Source: Balanoglossus misakiensis (taxonomy: Eukaryota; Hemichordata). Taken from it: 64,000 nt of DNA. Below, in pieces: positions 37,640 through 50,252 of the stretch. Made by a program: the position numbers and the translations under genes. The notes beneath the pieces are model-generated. The model saw only the letters and a program-made list of their open reading frames with translations, was not told where the DNA came from and ran no database searches. Numbering within the stretch: position 1 is the first letter of the stretch; every line of letters begins with the position of its first letter. The DNA lies in contig CM082589.2 in NCBI GenBank assembly GCA_040954595.2, positions 7,626,001-7,690,000 of the forward strand, given 5' to 3'.

Positions 37640-39245
37640 CTTTCTTGCTGTCTTTCTTTCTTTAGGGCCCAAGCGCACGCAAGCGCTTGGGCCCTATTGG
37701 TTTCGTTGGGGTTTTTTAGGGCCCAAGCCCAGCAGGCTTGGGCCCTATTGTTTTTACTGGAGTTTTTTAGGGCCCAAGCGCATACCAGCGCTTGGGCCCT
37801 ATTGGTTTCGTTGGGGTTTTTCTTTCTTTCTTTATTCTTCTGTCATTTCTTTGTCGCTCTAGATCTCAGACACCACTGCAGGTACAGTTCTCAAACTTGC
37901 TACAGTGGTCAAGGTCAATGAGTAGTCGTGCATTGAACCCATGAATTTTTAATTAGTCACATGACCTGGCGGCCATCTTGGATTTTCTGAAAAAATGCAA
38001 ATCTCAGATCTCAGAAACTACAAGTCAGATCCACTTCAAATTTGGCGTGCAGGTAGACTACCTTCTGTCAAACATTTTTGTAATTGGAAATTATGCTGTC
38101 AATGTTGCAGTTTTTTTGCTACAATTTTTTTTCTGAAATCTGGCCTAAATGTCAAAAATCTTCTTCTCCAGAACCGGTGATAACCGAGACACGGGGTTTG
38201 GGGTATGCGGTCACCTAACTGATGTCTATCAAGTTTGCGAAGATCATTGTGATTGGTCGAAGATTATGGCGGCCATATTGGATTTTCGAAAAACCCTAGT
38301 AAAATTTCAAAAATCTTCTTCTCGAGAACCGGCGATAACCGAATCACAAGATTTTGTGTGTGTGGTCATTAAACAGATGGCTATCAAGTTTGCGAAGAGG
38401 AATGTGATTGGTCGAAGATTATGGCGGCCATATTGGATTTTGTGAAAAACGATTAAAAAGTAAAAATTCCCTTTCTAGCCTAAAAATTGATAGCACAGAA
38501 ATTCTTTTCATGGATATGAATCATCATATAACAAGAATAAGCTATAAATATTTTGGTAATTTTGGCAATGACCTTTGACCTACTTTTGACGCATCAATTT
38601 TCTGCATATCTAATTCCAGGCTAACCAATAGGGCTATAAGTTTGGGTTTTGATGTATGTGAATTTGTATGTGATCAAAAAATTTTGCTACTTTTCATGAC
38701 CCCTTTGACCTCTGCTGACCTCATTAAATATGCGCATACCTAATTACAGATGAACCAATAGACCTAGAGGTTTGGTCTTTTTTGGACATTGATCAGTATG
38801 GGGTCAAAATAATTTGTCCAAATTTTGGGTGACCTCAGGTGACCTTTGACCTACATTCGCATTTCTCGGTATCCAAAGCAGATACAGCCTTGGCGTTTTG
38901 AGGTATGGGGTCATAATGAAAAGCCAAATTTTTGGGTCACCAGTGACACCTGCTGACCTCATTAAATATGCACATACCTAATTACACGCAAACTAATAGA
39001 GCTAGAGTTTTGGTTTTTGTTGGACATGGACCACTATGGGTCAAAATTTTCTGCCCAAATTGTGGGTGACCTCTGGGTGACCTTTGACCTGCTTAACACT
39101 ATATCAACACCAAACATAGATATAACCTTGATATGTCATGGGATAAAACACAGCATTATGTTTCTACTCATTAATTATGTGCATATCTAATAATCAGATC
39201 AGATAATAGAGCTTGGGCCCGGACAATGCTGCTTGCAGCTTTAAT
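37640..39245 (+). repeat. Array unit 21, family A, three palindromes
   Basis: Palindromes at about 37670-37802. The second has the short AAGCCCAGCAGGCTT core. One R module resembles family C (ACACGCAAACTAATAGAGCT), so the unit may be mosaic. Confidence 0.85.
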
Positions 39246-40653
39246 CTTTTTCTTCTTCTTCTTCTTCTTCTTCTGTCGTTTTTTCGGCCAGGTAGATCTG
39301 GGAAACGGCTAAACCTACCAATTTCAAACTTGGCACAATGGTGCAGGCCAATGAGAGCTAGTGCAGTACCCTTGTGAATGTTTAATTAGTCACGTGACCT
39401 GATGACCATATAAGGACAAAATTTTCAAATTGGCCTTATTTGCATATGAATGGACATATCAAAATTCTTTTAGCAAGCTTTACGGACCATATGGCCAGGG
39501 TTCTACATGCCAAATGTCAAGGCCATAGGCCATGTCAATTTTGATAAGAAGATTTTTAAGTATTATTTTTCATATTTTTCGCCCAAGCCATGGGCCTATA
39601 CCTTACATAGTAAAGCTATGAACACATATTATTTTGGATAAATATGCATACATATCTCAAAATCTGTAAGGCCGATCATCTCCAACTTTGGTGTGCAGCA
39701 AGCCTAGCATTTGTCAATAATTTTAAGCAAAAAAAAATAATATGAAAAATCGACCGATTTTTTTATATTAATTTTTTTATTAAATTTATTCCTTTACTTA
39801 TACCTCTATGGTTAAGCTATGTCCATGTCTTATTGTGGAATTCTTCTGGTCTGTGCAATGTACAGTGACTGTCTATTGGTCAGTGAGCACAATGGCACCA
39901 AAATAAAAGGCAAAATTTTAGGCTCACCTGTAACACCTGCTTAACTCATTAATTATGTGCATACCTAATTCTGGGCTAACTAAGAGGGCTAGAGGTTTCG
40001 TTCTTGTGGGACATGGACCAGTATAGGGTCAAAATTTCTTGCCAAAATTTGGGGTGACCTCAGGTGACCTTTGACCTACTTTCCTATATCTCGGCATCCA
40101 GAGCAGGTACAGACTTGGCGTTTGGAGGGTTGGGACTTAAGTTGAAAAGCCAAAATAGGGGTCACCTGTGACACCTGCATATCTCATTAATTATGTGCAT
40201 ACCTAATTCCAGGCTAACCAATAGGGCTATAGGTTTGGTTTTTGTTGAACGTGGACCAGTATAGGGTCAAAATTTATTGCCCAACTTTTGCATGACCTCA
40301 GGTGACCTTTGACCTACTTTACCATATCTTGGCATCGAGAGCAGGTACAGACTTGGCGTTTGGAGGGTTGGGACTAAAATTGAAAAGCCAAATTGGGGGG
40401 GTCACCTGTGACACCTGCCTACCTCATTTATTATGTGCATACCTAATTCCAGGCTAACCAATAGGGCTATAGGTTTGGTTTTTGATGAACATGGACCAGT
40501 ATAGGGTCAAAATTTCTCGCCCAAATTTTGCATGACCTCAGGTGACCTTTGACCTTCTTTTCCATATCTTGGCATCCAGAGCAGATATGCTTATTGCTAT
40601 GTTGCTATGTGCTATGTTGGCTTGGGCCCGCCATTGCTGCTTGCAGCTATATT
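39246..40653 (+). repeat. Array unit 22, family B, isolated
   Basis: Starts with (CTT)n. It contains an AT-rich segment at about 39725-39800 not seen elsewhere. It is the only family B unit outside units 7-9, and its end is CCCGCCATTGCTGCTTGCAG. Confidence 0.85.
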
Positions 40654-42142
40654 TACGGGCCCAAGCCAAGCCAGGCTTGGGCCCGTATTGGTTTCGTTGG
40701 GGTTTTTCAGTCTTTCTTTCTTTCCTTCTTTATTCTTGGTTCCATTTTTCGGCCACCTAAATCTCAAAAACTGCAGCACCAACCAGGCTGAAACTTGGTA
40801 GGCAGATAGGGGCCAATGAGTAGATGTGCAGTGGCTCGTGAATATGTAATTAGTCACGTGACCTGGCGGCCATATTGGATTTTCTGAAAAAATGCAAATC
40901 TCAGATCTCAGAAACTACAAGTCAGATTGACTTCAAATTTGGTGTGCAGCTAGTATACCTTATGCCCATCATTTTTGTAATTGGATATTATGCTGTCAAT
41001 GTTGCAGTTTTTTTGCTACAGTTGTTTTTCTGAAATCTGGTCAAAATTTCAAAAATCTTCTTCTCCAGAACCGGCGATAACCGAGTCACGCTGTTTGGGG
41101 TATGTGGTCACCTAACTGATGTCTATCAAGTTTGCGAAGATCATTGTGATTGGTCGAAGATTATGGTGGCCATATTGGATTTTCGAAAAACCATAGTAAA
41201 ACTTCAAAAATCTTCTTCTCCAGAACGGGCGATAACCGAGTCAAAATATTTGGTGTGTGTGGTCATTAAACAGATGTCTATCAAGATTGCGAAGGGGAAT
41301 GTGATTGGTCGAAGATTATGGCGGCCATATTGGATTTTGTGAAAAACGATTAAAAAGTAAAAATTCCCTTTCTAGCCTAAACATTGATAGCACAGAAATT
41401 CTTTTTATGGATATGAATCATCAAATGAGAAGAATAAGCTATAAATATTTTGGTAATTTTGGCAATGACCTTTGACCTACTTTTGACGCATCATTTTTCT
41501 GCATATCTAATTCCAGGCTAACCAATAGGGCTATAAGTTTGGTTTTTGATGTATGTTGATTTGTATGTGATCAAAAAATTTTGCTACTTTTCATGACCCC
41601 TTTGACCTCTGCTGACCTCATTAAATATGCACATACCTAATTAATGATGAACCAATAGACCTAGAGGTTTTGTTTTTGTTATACATGGACCAGTATGGGG
41701 TCAAAATATTTTGCACAAATGTTGGGTGACCTCAGGTGACCTTTGACCTACTTTTGCATATCTCGACATCCACAGCAGATACAGCCTTGGCGTTAGGAGG
41801 TATGGGGCTATACTGAAAAGCCAAAGTTTTGGGTCACCTGTGACACCTGCTTAACTCATTATTTATGTGCATACCTAATTCCGGGTTAACCAAAAGGGCT
41901 AGAGGTCTGGTTTTTGTTGGACATGGACCACTATGGGTCAAAATATTCTGCCCAAATTGTGGGTGACCCCTGGGTGACCTTTGACCTACTTAACACTATA
42001 TCAGCACCAAACATAGATATAACCTTGATATTTCATGGGATAAAACACAGCATTATGTTTCTACTCATTAATTATGTGCATATCTAATAATCAGATCAGA
42101 TAATAGAGCTTGGGCCCGGACAATGCTGCTTGCAGCTTTAAT
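40654..42142 (+). repeat. Array unit 23, family A, one palindrome
   Basis: ACGGG...CCCGT palindrome at 40653-40688. The P segment is shared with unit 5. Confidence 0.85.
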
Positions 42143-43562
42143 CTTTCTTTCTTTTTTCTTGTGTCAATTTCTTCGGCCAACGAGATCTCTGAAACTACTG
42201 CAGGTACACTTCTCAAACTTGCTACAGTGGTCAAGGTCAATGAGTAGATGTGCAGTGACTTGTGAATAATTAATTAGTCACGTGACCTGGCGGCCATATT
42301 GGATTTTCTGAAAAAATTCAAATCTCAGATCTCAGAAACTACAAGTCAGATCGACTTCAAATTTGGCATGCAGGTAGACTACCTTCTACCCATCATTTTT
42401 GTAATTGGAAATTTTGCTGTCAATGTTGCAGTTTTTTTGCGACAATTTTTTTTCTGAAATCTGGCTTAAATTTCAAAAATCTTCTTCTCCAGAACCAGTG
42501 ATAACCGAGACACGGGGTTTGGGGTATGTGGTCACCTAACTGATGTCTATCAAGTTTGCGAAGATCAGTGTGATTGGTCGAAGATTATGGCGGCCATATT
42601 GGATTTTGGAAAAACCATAGTTAAACTCCAAAAATCTTCTTCTCCAGAACGGGCGATGACTGAGTCGCAAGATTCGGGGAGTATGGTCACTACACTGATG
42701 TCTATCAAGTTTGCAAAGAGCATTGTGATTGGTCGAAGATTATGGCGGCCATATTGGATTTTGTAAAAAGCAGTGAAACATTGAAATTCCTTTTTCTAGT
42801 CTAAAAATTGATAGCATACAAATTCTTTTTATGGATATCAATCGTCATGTGACTAAAATATGTTACAATTTTTTGGCGATTTTTCATATGACCTTTGACC
42901 TACTTATCACGCGTTAGTATTTCTGCATATCTAATTCCAGGCTAACCTATAGGGCTAGACGTTTGGTTTTTGATGCATGTGGATTAGTGTGTGATCAAAA
43001 TATTTTGCTACTTTTCATGACCCCTTTGACCTCTGCTGACCTCATTAATTATGTGCATAGCTAATTACAGGCGAACCAATAGAGCTAGAGGTTTGGTTTT
43101 TGTTGGACACAGACCAGTATGAGATCAAAAATTTTTGCCCAAATGTTGCGTGACCTCTGGTGACCTTTGACCTACTTTCGCATATCTCAGCATCCAGAGC
43201 AGATACAGCCATGGCATTTGGTAGGATGGGACCAAAATGTAAAGCCACATTTTTGAGTCACCTGTGACACCTGCTGACCTCATTAAATATGCACATACCT
43301 AATTACAGGCGAACCAATAGAGCTAGAGTTTTGGTTTTTGTTGGACATAGACCAGTATGGGTCAAAAAATTTTGCCCAAATGTTGGGTGACCTCAGGTGA
43401 CCTTTGACCTACTTTACCCTATTTCAGCAGCAAAAATACATACGTCTTTGTTATGTCATGAGATAAAACACCTGATAGAGCATTCTGTTTCTTCTCATTC
43501 ATACTGTGCATATTATACCGGATCAGCGCTTGGGCCCGACAATGCTGCTTGCAGCTTTAATT
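42143..43562 (+). repeat. Array unit 24, family C variant
   Basis: About 1.42 kb. The end lacks ATTCAAGATCA and instead has TATACCGGATCAGCGCTTGG. Confidence 0.85.
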
Positions 43563-45292
43563 TACGGGCCCAAGCCAAGCCAGGCTTGGGCCCGTATTGG
43601 TTTCGCTAGGGTTTTTCTGTCTTTCTTTCTTTCTTTCTTTCTTTATTCTTGGTTCCATTCTTTATCGCTCTAGATCTCAGACACCACTGCAGATACAGTT
43701 CTCAAACTTGCTACAGTGGTCAAGGTCAATGAGTAGATGTGCAGTGACTTGTGAATACTTAATTAGTCACGTGACATGGCGGCCATATTGGATTTTCTGA
43801 AAAAATGCAAATCACAGATCTCAGAAACTACAAGTCAGATCGACTTCAAATTTGGCATGCTGGTAGACTACCTTCTGCCCATCATTTTTGTAATTGGAAA
43901 TTATGCTGACAAAGTTGCAGTTTTTTTGCTACAATTTTTTTTCTGAAATCTGGCTTAAATTTCAAAATTCTTCTTCTCCAGAACCGGTGATAACCGAGAC
44001 ACGGGGTTTGGGGTATGTGGTCACCTAACTGATGTCTATCAAGTTTGCGAAGATCATTGTGATTGGTCCAAGATTATGGCGGCCATATTGGATTTTCGAA
44101 AAACCCTAGTAAAATTTCAAAAATCTTCTTCTCAAGAACCGGCGATAACCGAGTCACAAGATTTGGTGTATGTGGTCATTAAACATATGTCTATCAAGTT
44201 TGCAAAGAAGAATGTGATTGGTTGAAGATTATGGCGGCCATATTGGATTTTGTGAAAAACGATTAAAAAGTAAAAATTCCTTTTCTAGCCTAATAATTGA
44301 TAGCACAGAAATTCTTTTTATGGATATGAATCATCATATGACAAGAATAAGCTATAAATATTTTGGTAATTTTGGCAATGACCTTTGACCTACTTTTGAC
44401 GCATCATTTTTCTGCATATCTAATTCCAGGCTAACCAATAGGGCTATAAGTTTTGTTTTTGATGTATGTAGATTTGTATGTGATAAAAAAAATTTGCTAC
44501 TTTTCATGACCCCTTTGACCTCTGCTGACCTCATTAAATATGTGCATACCTTATTACAGATTAACCAATAGACCTAGAGGTTTGGGTTTTTTTGGACTTG
44601 GATCAGTATGGGGTCAAAATATTTTGCCCAAATGTTGGGTGACCTCGGGTGACCTTTGACCTACTTTTGCATATCTCGGCATCCAAAGCAGGTACAGCCT
44701 TGGCATTTGGAGATATGGGGCCATAATGAAAAGCCAAAGTTTTGGGTCACCTGTGGCCTCTGCTGACCTCATTAATTATGTGCATAGCTAATTACAGGCG
44801 AACCAATAGAGCTAGAGGTCTGGTTTTTGTTGGACATGGACCACTATGAGTAAACATTTTCTGCCCAAATTTTGGGTGACCTCAGATGACCTTTGACCTA
44901 CTTTTGCATATCACGGCATCCAAAGCAGGTACAGCCTTGGCATTTGGAGATATGGGGCCATAATGAAAAGCCAAAGTTTTGGGTCACCTGTGACACCTGC
45001 TGACCTCATTTATCATGTGCATAGCTAATTCCAGGCAAACCAAAAGGGCTAGAGGTCTGGTTTTTGTTGGACATGGACCACTATGGGTCAAAATGTTCTG
45101 CCCAAATTGTGGGTGACCTCTGGGTGACCTTTGACCTACTTAACACTATATCAGCACCAAACATAGATATAACCTTGATATTTCATGGGATAAAACACAG
45201 CATTATGTTTCTACTCATTAATTACGTGCATATCTAATAATCAGATCAGATAATAGAGCTTGGGCCCGGACAATGCTGCTTGCAGCTTTAAT
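43563..45292 (+). repeat. Array unit 25, family A, one palindrome
   Basis: ACGGG...CCCGT palindrome at about 43563-43597, with a TTTCGCTAGGG tail. About 1.73 kb, with an extra R module. Confidence 0.85.
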
Positions 45293-46770
45293 TACGGGCC
45301 CAAGCCAAGCCAGGCTTGGGCCCGTATTGGTTTCGCTGGGGTTTTTCTGTCTTTCTTTCTTTCTTTATTCTTGGTTCCATTTTTTATCGCTCTAGATCTC
45401 AAACACCGCTGCAGGTACAGTTCTCAAACTTGCTACAGTGGTCAAGGTCAATGAGTAGATGTGCAGTGACTTGTGAATACTTAATTAGTCACGTGACATG
45501 GCGGCCATCTTGGATTTTCTGAAAAAATGCAAATCTCAGATCTCAGAAACTGCAAGTCAGGTCGACTTCAAATTTGGCATGCTGGTAGACTACCTTCTGC
45601 CCATCATTTTTGTAATTAGAAATTATGCTGACAAAGTTGCCGTTTTTTTGCTACAATTTTTTTTCTGAAATCTGGCCTAAATTTCAAAAATCTTCTTCTC
45701 CAGAACCGGTGATAACCGAGACACGGGGTTTGGGGTATGTGGTCACCTAACTGATGTGTATCAAGTTTGCGAAGATCATAGTGATTGGTCCTAGATTATG
45801 GCGGCCATATTGGATTTTCGAAAAACCCTAGTAAAATTTGAAAAATCTTCTACTCAAGAACCGGCGATAACCGAGTCACAAGATTTGGTGTGTGTGGTCA
45901 TTAAACAGATGTCTATCAAGTTTGCGAAGATGAATGTGATTGGTCGAAGATTATTGCGGCCATATTGGATTTTGTGAAAAACGATTAAAAAGTAAAAATT
46001 CCCTTTCTAGCCTAATAATTAATAGCACAGAAATTCTTTTTATGGATATGAATCATCATATGACAAGAATAAGCTATAAATATTTTGGTAATTTTGGCAA
46101 TGACCTTTGACCTACTTTTGACGCATCATTTTTCTGCATATCTAATTCCAGGCTAACCAATAGGGCTATAAGTTTGGTTTTTGATGTATGTGGATTTGTA
46201 TGTGATCAAAAAATTTTGCTACTTCTCATGACCCCTTTGACCTCTGCTGACCGCATTAAATATGCACATACCTAATTAATGATGAACCAATAGACCTTGA
46301 GGTTTTGTTTTTGTTATACAGTATGGGGTCAAAATATTTTGCCCAAATGTTGGGTGACCTTGGGTGACCTTTGACCTACTTTTGCATATCTCGACATCCA
46401 CAGCAGATACAGCCTTGGCGTTTGGAGGTATGGGGCCATAATGAAAAGCCAAAGTTTTGGGTCACCTGTGACACCTGCCTAACTCATTATTTATGTGCAT
46501 ACCTAATTCCAGGCTAACCAAAAGGGCTAGAGGTCTGGTTTTTGTTGGACATGGACCACTATGGGTCAAAATTTTCTGCCCAAATTGTGGGTGACCCCTG
46601 GGAGACCTTTGACCTACTTTACACTATATCAACACCAAACATAGATATAACCTTGATATTTCATGGGATAAAACAGAGCATTATGTTTCTACTCATTAAT
46701 TATGTGCATATCTAATATCAGATCAGATAATAGAGCTTGGGCCCGGACAATGCTGCTTGCAGCTTTAATT
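45293..46770 (+). repeat. Array unit 26, family A, one palindrome
   Basis: ACGGG...CCCGT palindrome at about 45293-45328. The body is close to unit 25. Confidence 0.85.
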
Positions 46771-48186
46771 CTTTCTTTATTCTTGTGTCAATTCTTCGGC
46801 CAACTAAATCTCTGAAACTACTGCAGGTACACTGCTCAAACTTGCTACAGTGGTCAAGGTCAATGAGTAGATGTGCAGTGACTTGTGAATACTTAATTAG
46901 TCACGTGACCTGGCGGCCATATTGGATTTTCTGAAAAAATGCAAATCTCAGATCTCAGAAACTACAAGTCAGATCGACTTCAAATTTGGCATGCCGGTAG
47001 ACTACCTTCTGCCCATCATTTTTGTAATCGGAAATTATGCTGTAAAAGTTGCAGTTTTTTTGCTACAATTTTTTTTCTGAAATCTGGCTTAAATTTCAAA
47101 AATCTTCTTCTTCAGAACCAGTGATAACCGAGTCACGGGGTTTGGGGTATGTGGTCACCTAACTGATATCTATCAAGTTTGCGAAGATCATTGTGATTGG
47201 TCGAAGATTATGGCGGCCATATTGGATTTTCGAAAAACCATAGTAAAACTGCAAAAATCTTCTTCTCCAGAACGGGTGATGACTGAGTCGCAAGATTCGG
47301 GGAATATGGTCACTACACTGATGTCTATCAAGTTTGCAAAGAACATTGTGATTGGTCGAAGATTGTGGCGGCCATATTGGATTTTGTAAAAAGCAGTGAA
47401 AAATTGAAATTCCCTTTTCTAGTCTAAAAATTGATAGCATACAAATTCTTTTTATGGATATCAATCGTCAGGTGACTAAAATATGTTACAATTTTTTGTC
47501 GATTTTTCACATGACCTTTGACCTACTTATCACGCGTTATTATTTCTGCATATCTAATTCCAGGCTAACCTATAGGGCTAGACGTTTGGTTTTTGATGAA
47601 CATGGATTAGTGTGTGATCAAAATATTTTGCTACTTTTCATGACCCCTTTGACCTCTGCTGACCTCATTAATTATGTGCATAGCTAATTACAGGCGAACC
47701 AATAGAGCTAGAGGTTTGGTTTTTGTTGGACATGGACCAGTATGGGATCAAAATTTTTTGCCCAAATGTTGGGTGACCTCTGGTGACCTTTGACCTACTT
47801 TCGCATATCTCAGCATCCAGAGCAGATAAAGCCATGGCATTTGGTAGGATGGGACCAAAATGTAAAGCCACATTTTTGGGTCACCTGTGACACCTGCTGA
47901 CCTCATTAAATATGCACATACCTAATTACAGGCGAACCAATAGAGCTAGAGTTTTGGTTTTTGTTGGACATGGACCAGTATGGGTAAAAAAAAATTGCCC
48001 AAATGTTGGGTGACCTCAGGTGACCTTTGACCTACTTCACCCTATTTCAGCAGCAAAAATACACACATCCTCGTTATGTCATGAGATAATACATCTGATA
48101 GAAAATTCTGTTTCTTCTCATTCATACTGTGCATATATAATTCAAGATCAGCGCTTGGGCCCGACAATGCTGCTCGCAGCTTTAAT
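46771..48186 (+). repeat. Array unit 27, family C
   Basis: About 1.42 kb. No palindrome. Confidence 0.85.
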
Positions 48187-49610
48187 CTTTCTTTCTTTCT
48201 TTATTCTTGTGTCAATTCTTCGGCCAACTAAATCTCTGAAACTACTGCAGGTACACTGCTCAAACTTGCTACAGTGGTCAAGGTCTATGAGTAGATGTGC
48301 AGTGACTTGTGAATACTTAATTAGTCACGTGACCTGGCGGCCATATTGGATTTTCTGAAAAAATGCAAATCTCAGATCTCAGAAACTACAAGTCAGATCG
48401 ACTTCAAATTTGGCATGCAGGTAGACTACCTTGTACCCATCATTTTTGTAATTGGAAATTTTGCTGTCAATGTTGCAGTTTTTTTGCTACAATTTTTTTT
48501 CTGAAATCTGGCTTAAATTTCAAAAATCTTCTTCTCCAGAACCAGTGATAACCGAGACACGGGGTTTGGGGTAAGTGGTCACCTAACTGATGTCTATCAA
48601 GTTTGCGAAGATCATCGTGATTGGTCGAAGATTATGGCGGCCATATTGGATTTTCGAAAAACCATAGTTAAACTCCAAAAATCTTCTTCTCCAGAACGGG
48701 CGATGACTGAGTCGCAAGATTCGGGGAGTATGGTCACTACACTGATGTCTATCAAGTTTGCAAAGAGGATTGTGATTGGTCGAAGATTATGGCGGCCATA
48801 TTGGATTTTCTAAAAAGCAGTGAAAAATTGAAATTCCTTTTTCTAGTCCAAAAATTGATAGCATACAAATTCTTTTTATGGATATCAATCGTCATGTGAC
48901 TAAAATATGTTACAATTTTTTGGCGATTTTTCACATGACCTTTGACCTACTTATCACGCGTTATTATTTCTGCATATCTAATTCCAGGCTAACCTATAGG
49001 GCTAGACGTTTGGTTTTTGATGCTTGTGGATTAGTGTGTGATCAAAATATTTTGCTACTTTTCATGACCCCTTTGACCTCTCCTGACCTCATTAATTATC
49101 TGCATAGCTAATTACAGGCGAACCAATAGAGCTAGAGGTTTGGTTTTTGTTGGACATGGACCAGTATGGGATCAAAATTTTTTGCCCAAATGTTTGGTGA
49201 CCTCTGGTGACCTTTGACCTACTTTCGCATATCTCAGCATCCAGAGCAGATACAGCCATGGCATTTGGTAGGATGGGACCAAGATGTAAAGCCACATTTT
49301 TGGGTCACCTGTGACACCTGCTGACCTCATTAAATATGCACATACCTAATTACAGGCGAACCAATAGAGCTAGAATTTTGGTTTTTGTTGGACATGGACC
49401 AGTATGGGTAAAAAAAAATTGCCCAAATGTTGGGTGACCTCAGGTGACCTTTGACCTACTTCACCCTATTTCAGCAGCAAAAATACACACATCCTTGTTA
49501 TGTCATGAGATAATACATCTGATAGAAAATTCTGTTTCTTCTCATTCATACTGTGCATATATAATTCAAGATCAGCGCTTGGGCCCGACAATGCTGCTCG
49601 CAGCTTTAAT
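48187..49610 (+). repeat. Array unit 28, family C, last unit
   Basis: About 1.42 kb. Ends with a complete family C terminus, directly followed by border repeat sequence (TTGCTTTTGGGTTCATTAAA). Confidence 0.85.
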
Positions 49611-50030
49611 TTGCTTTTGGGTTCATTAAAATGCAGTTTTGAACTCTGTATTTTGTAAAATTTTCTTACAAACCCACCCCCTTCACTTCTCGGTTTACAA
49701 TGTCTCCCAACACAGAATACAAAATACTTAAAAAATAGAAACAATTTTCAGTTTTAATACCCACTGATAAGGGGAAACATCAGTTTCAAATTCTTTTCAT
49801 GGGAGCGCTGTTTTTCTTTTTTACAAGATAGATAGGTGATGTGTTTTGCTCTGTGAAAGAAAATGGGGGGGGGGGATTTGAAAATTTTAGCAGTTCGGAA
49901 GGGGGGGGATTTGAAAGTATTTCGGGTTGTTGAGGGGGGCATGTGAAAATTAACGGTAAAAAAAATTGAATTCTCCCGCCCCCCCCCCTCCAGAGGTGTT
50001 TGTGAATGCAGCCTAAGAACTGCAATGTTA
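49611..50030. repeat. G-rich dispersed repeat at right border of array
   Basis: It has ATGCAGTTTTGAACTC in the same direction as the left border copy, then G runs, then CCAGAGGTGTTTGTGAATGC, which is the left copy's first block inverted. Reading frames through it are shadows. Confidence 0.7.
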
Positions 50031-50167
50031 ACGAAGGTGCACAGATGAAACAGCAGTGCAACTTCATAGTGCTAGTTCAACTCTTTCACCAACTTGGGTC
50101 ATTCAAAAACCATGTTTTTAATGGTAAAGTTGGACCTCTAAAGAAGGGACCAGGGGTGAAAGGGTAG

Positions 50168-50252
50168 CAGACAGACAGACAGGCAGGCAGACAGACAGAC
50201 AGACCTACAGGCAGGCAGGCAGGCAGACAGGCAGACAGACAGACAGACGGGC
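50168..50252. repeat. (CAGA)n/(CAGG)n tract
   Basis: Imperfect tetranucleotide run of about 85 bp abutting the dispersed repeat that follows. Confidence 0.85.

Larger units (their letters stand above)
8229..49610 (+). repeat. Tandem array of about 28 related units, 41 kb
   Basis: All units run in the same direction. Each ends with CTTGGGCCC, a short spacer and GCTGCTTGCAGC or GCTGCTCGCAGC, then TTTAATT (ATATTT in family B). The next unit begins with a (CTTT)n-like tract followed by TTCTTGTGTCAATTCTTT. Inner order: P segment (AAACTTGCTACAGTGGTCAA through GTCACGTGACCTGGCGGCC), 1-3 Q modules of about 155 bp (TCTTCTTCTCCAGAACCGG ... ATGGCGGCCATATTGG), several R modules of about 237 bp (TGACCTTTGACCTACTT ... 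ATTATGTGCATACCTAATT). No open frame is conserved as protein across units. The units are clearly related but differ in module number. Confidence 0.95.

Noticed and set aside
9688-49295. Recurring 60-77 residue frames (for example MALHFGPILPNA and MDINRHVTK types) in many units
   Set aside because: They recur because the R and Q modules recur. They are broken in many units, show no start/stop conservation and have no family resemblance.
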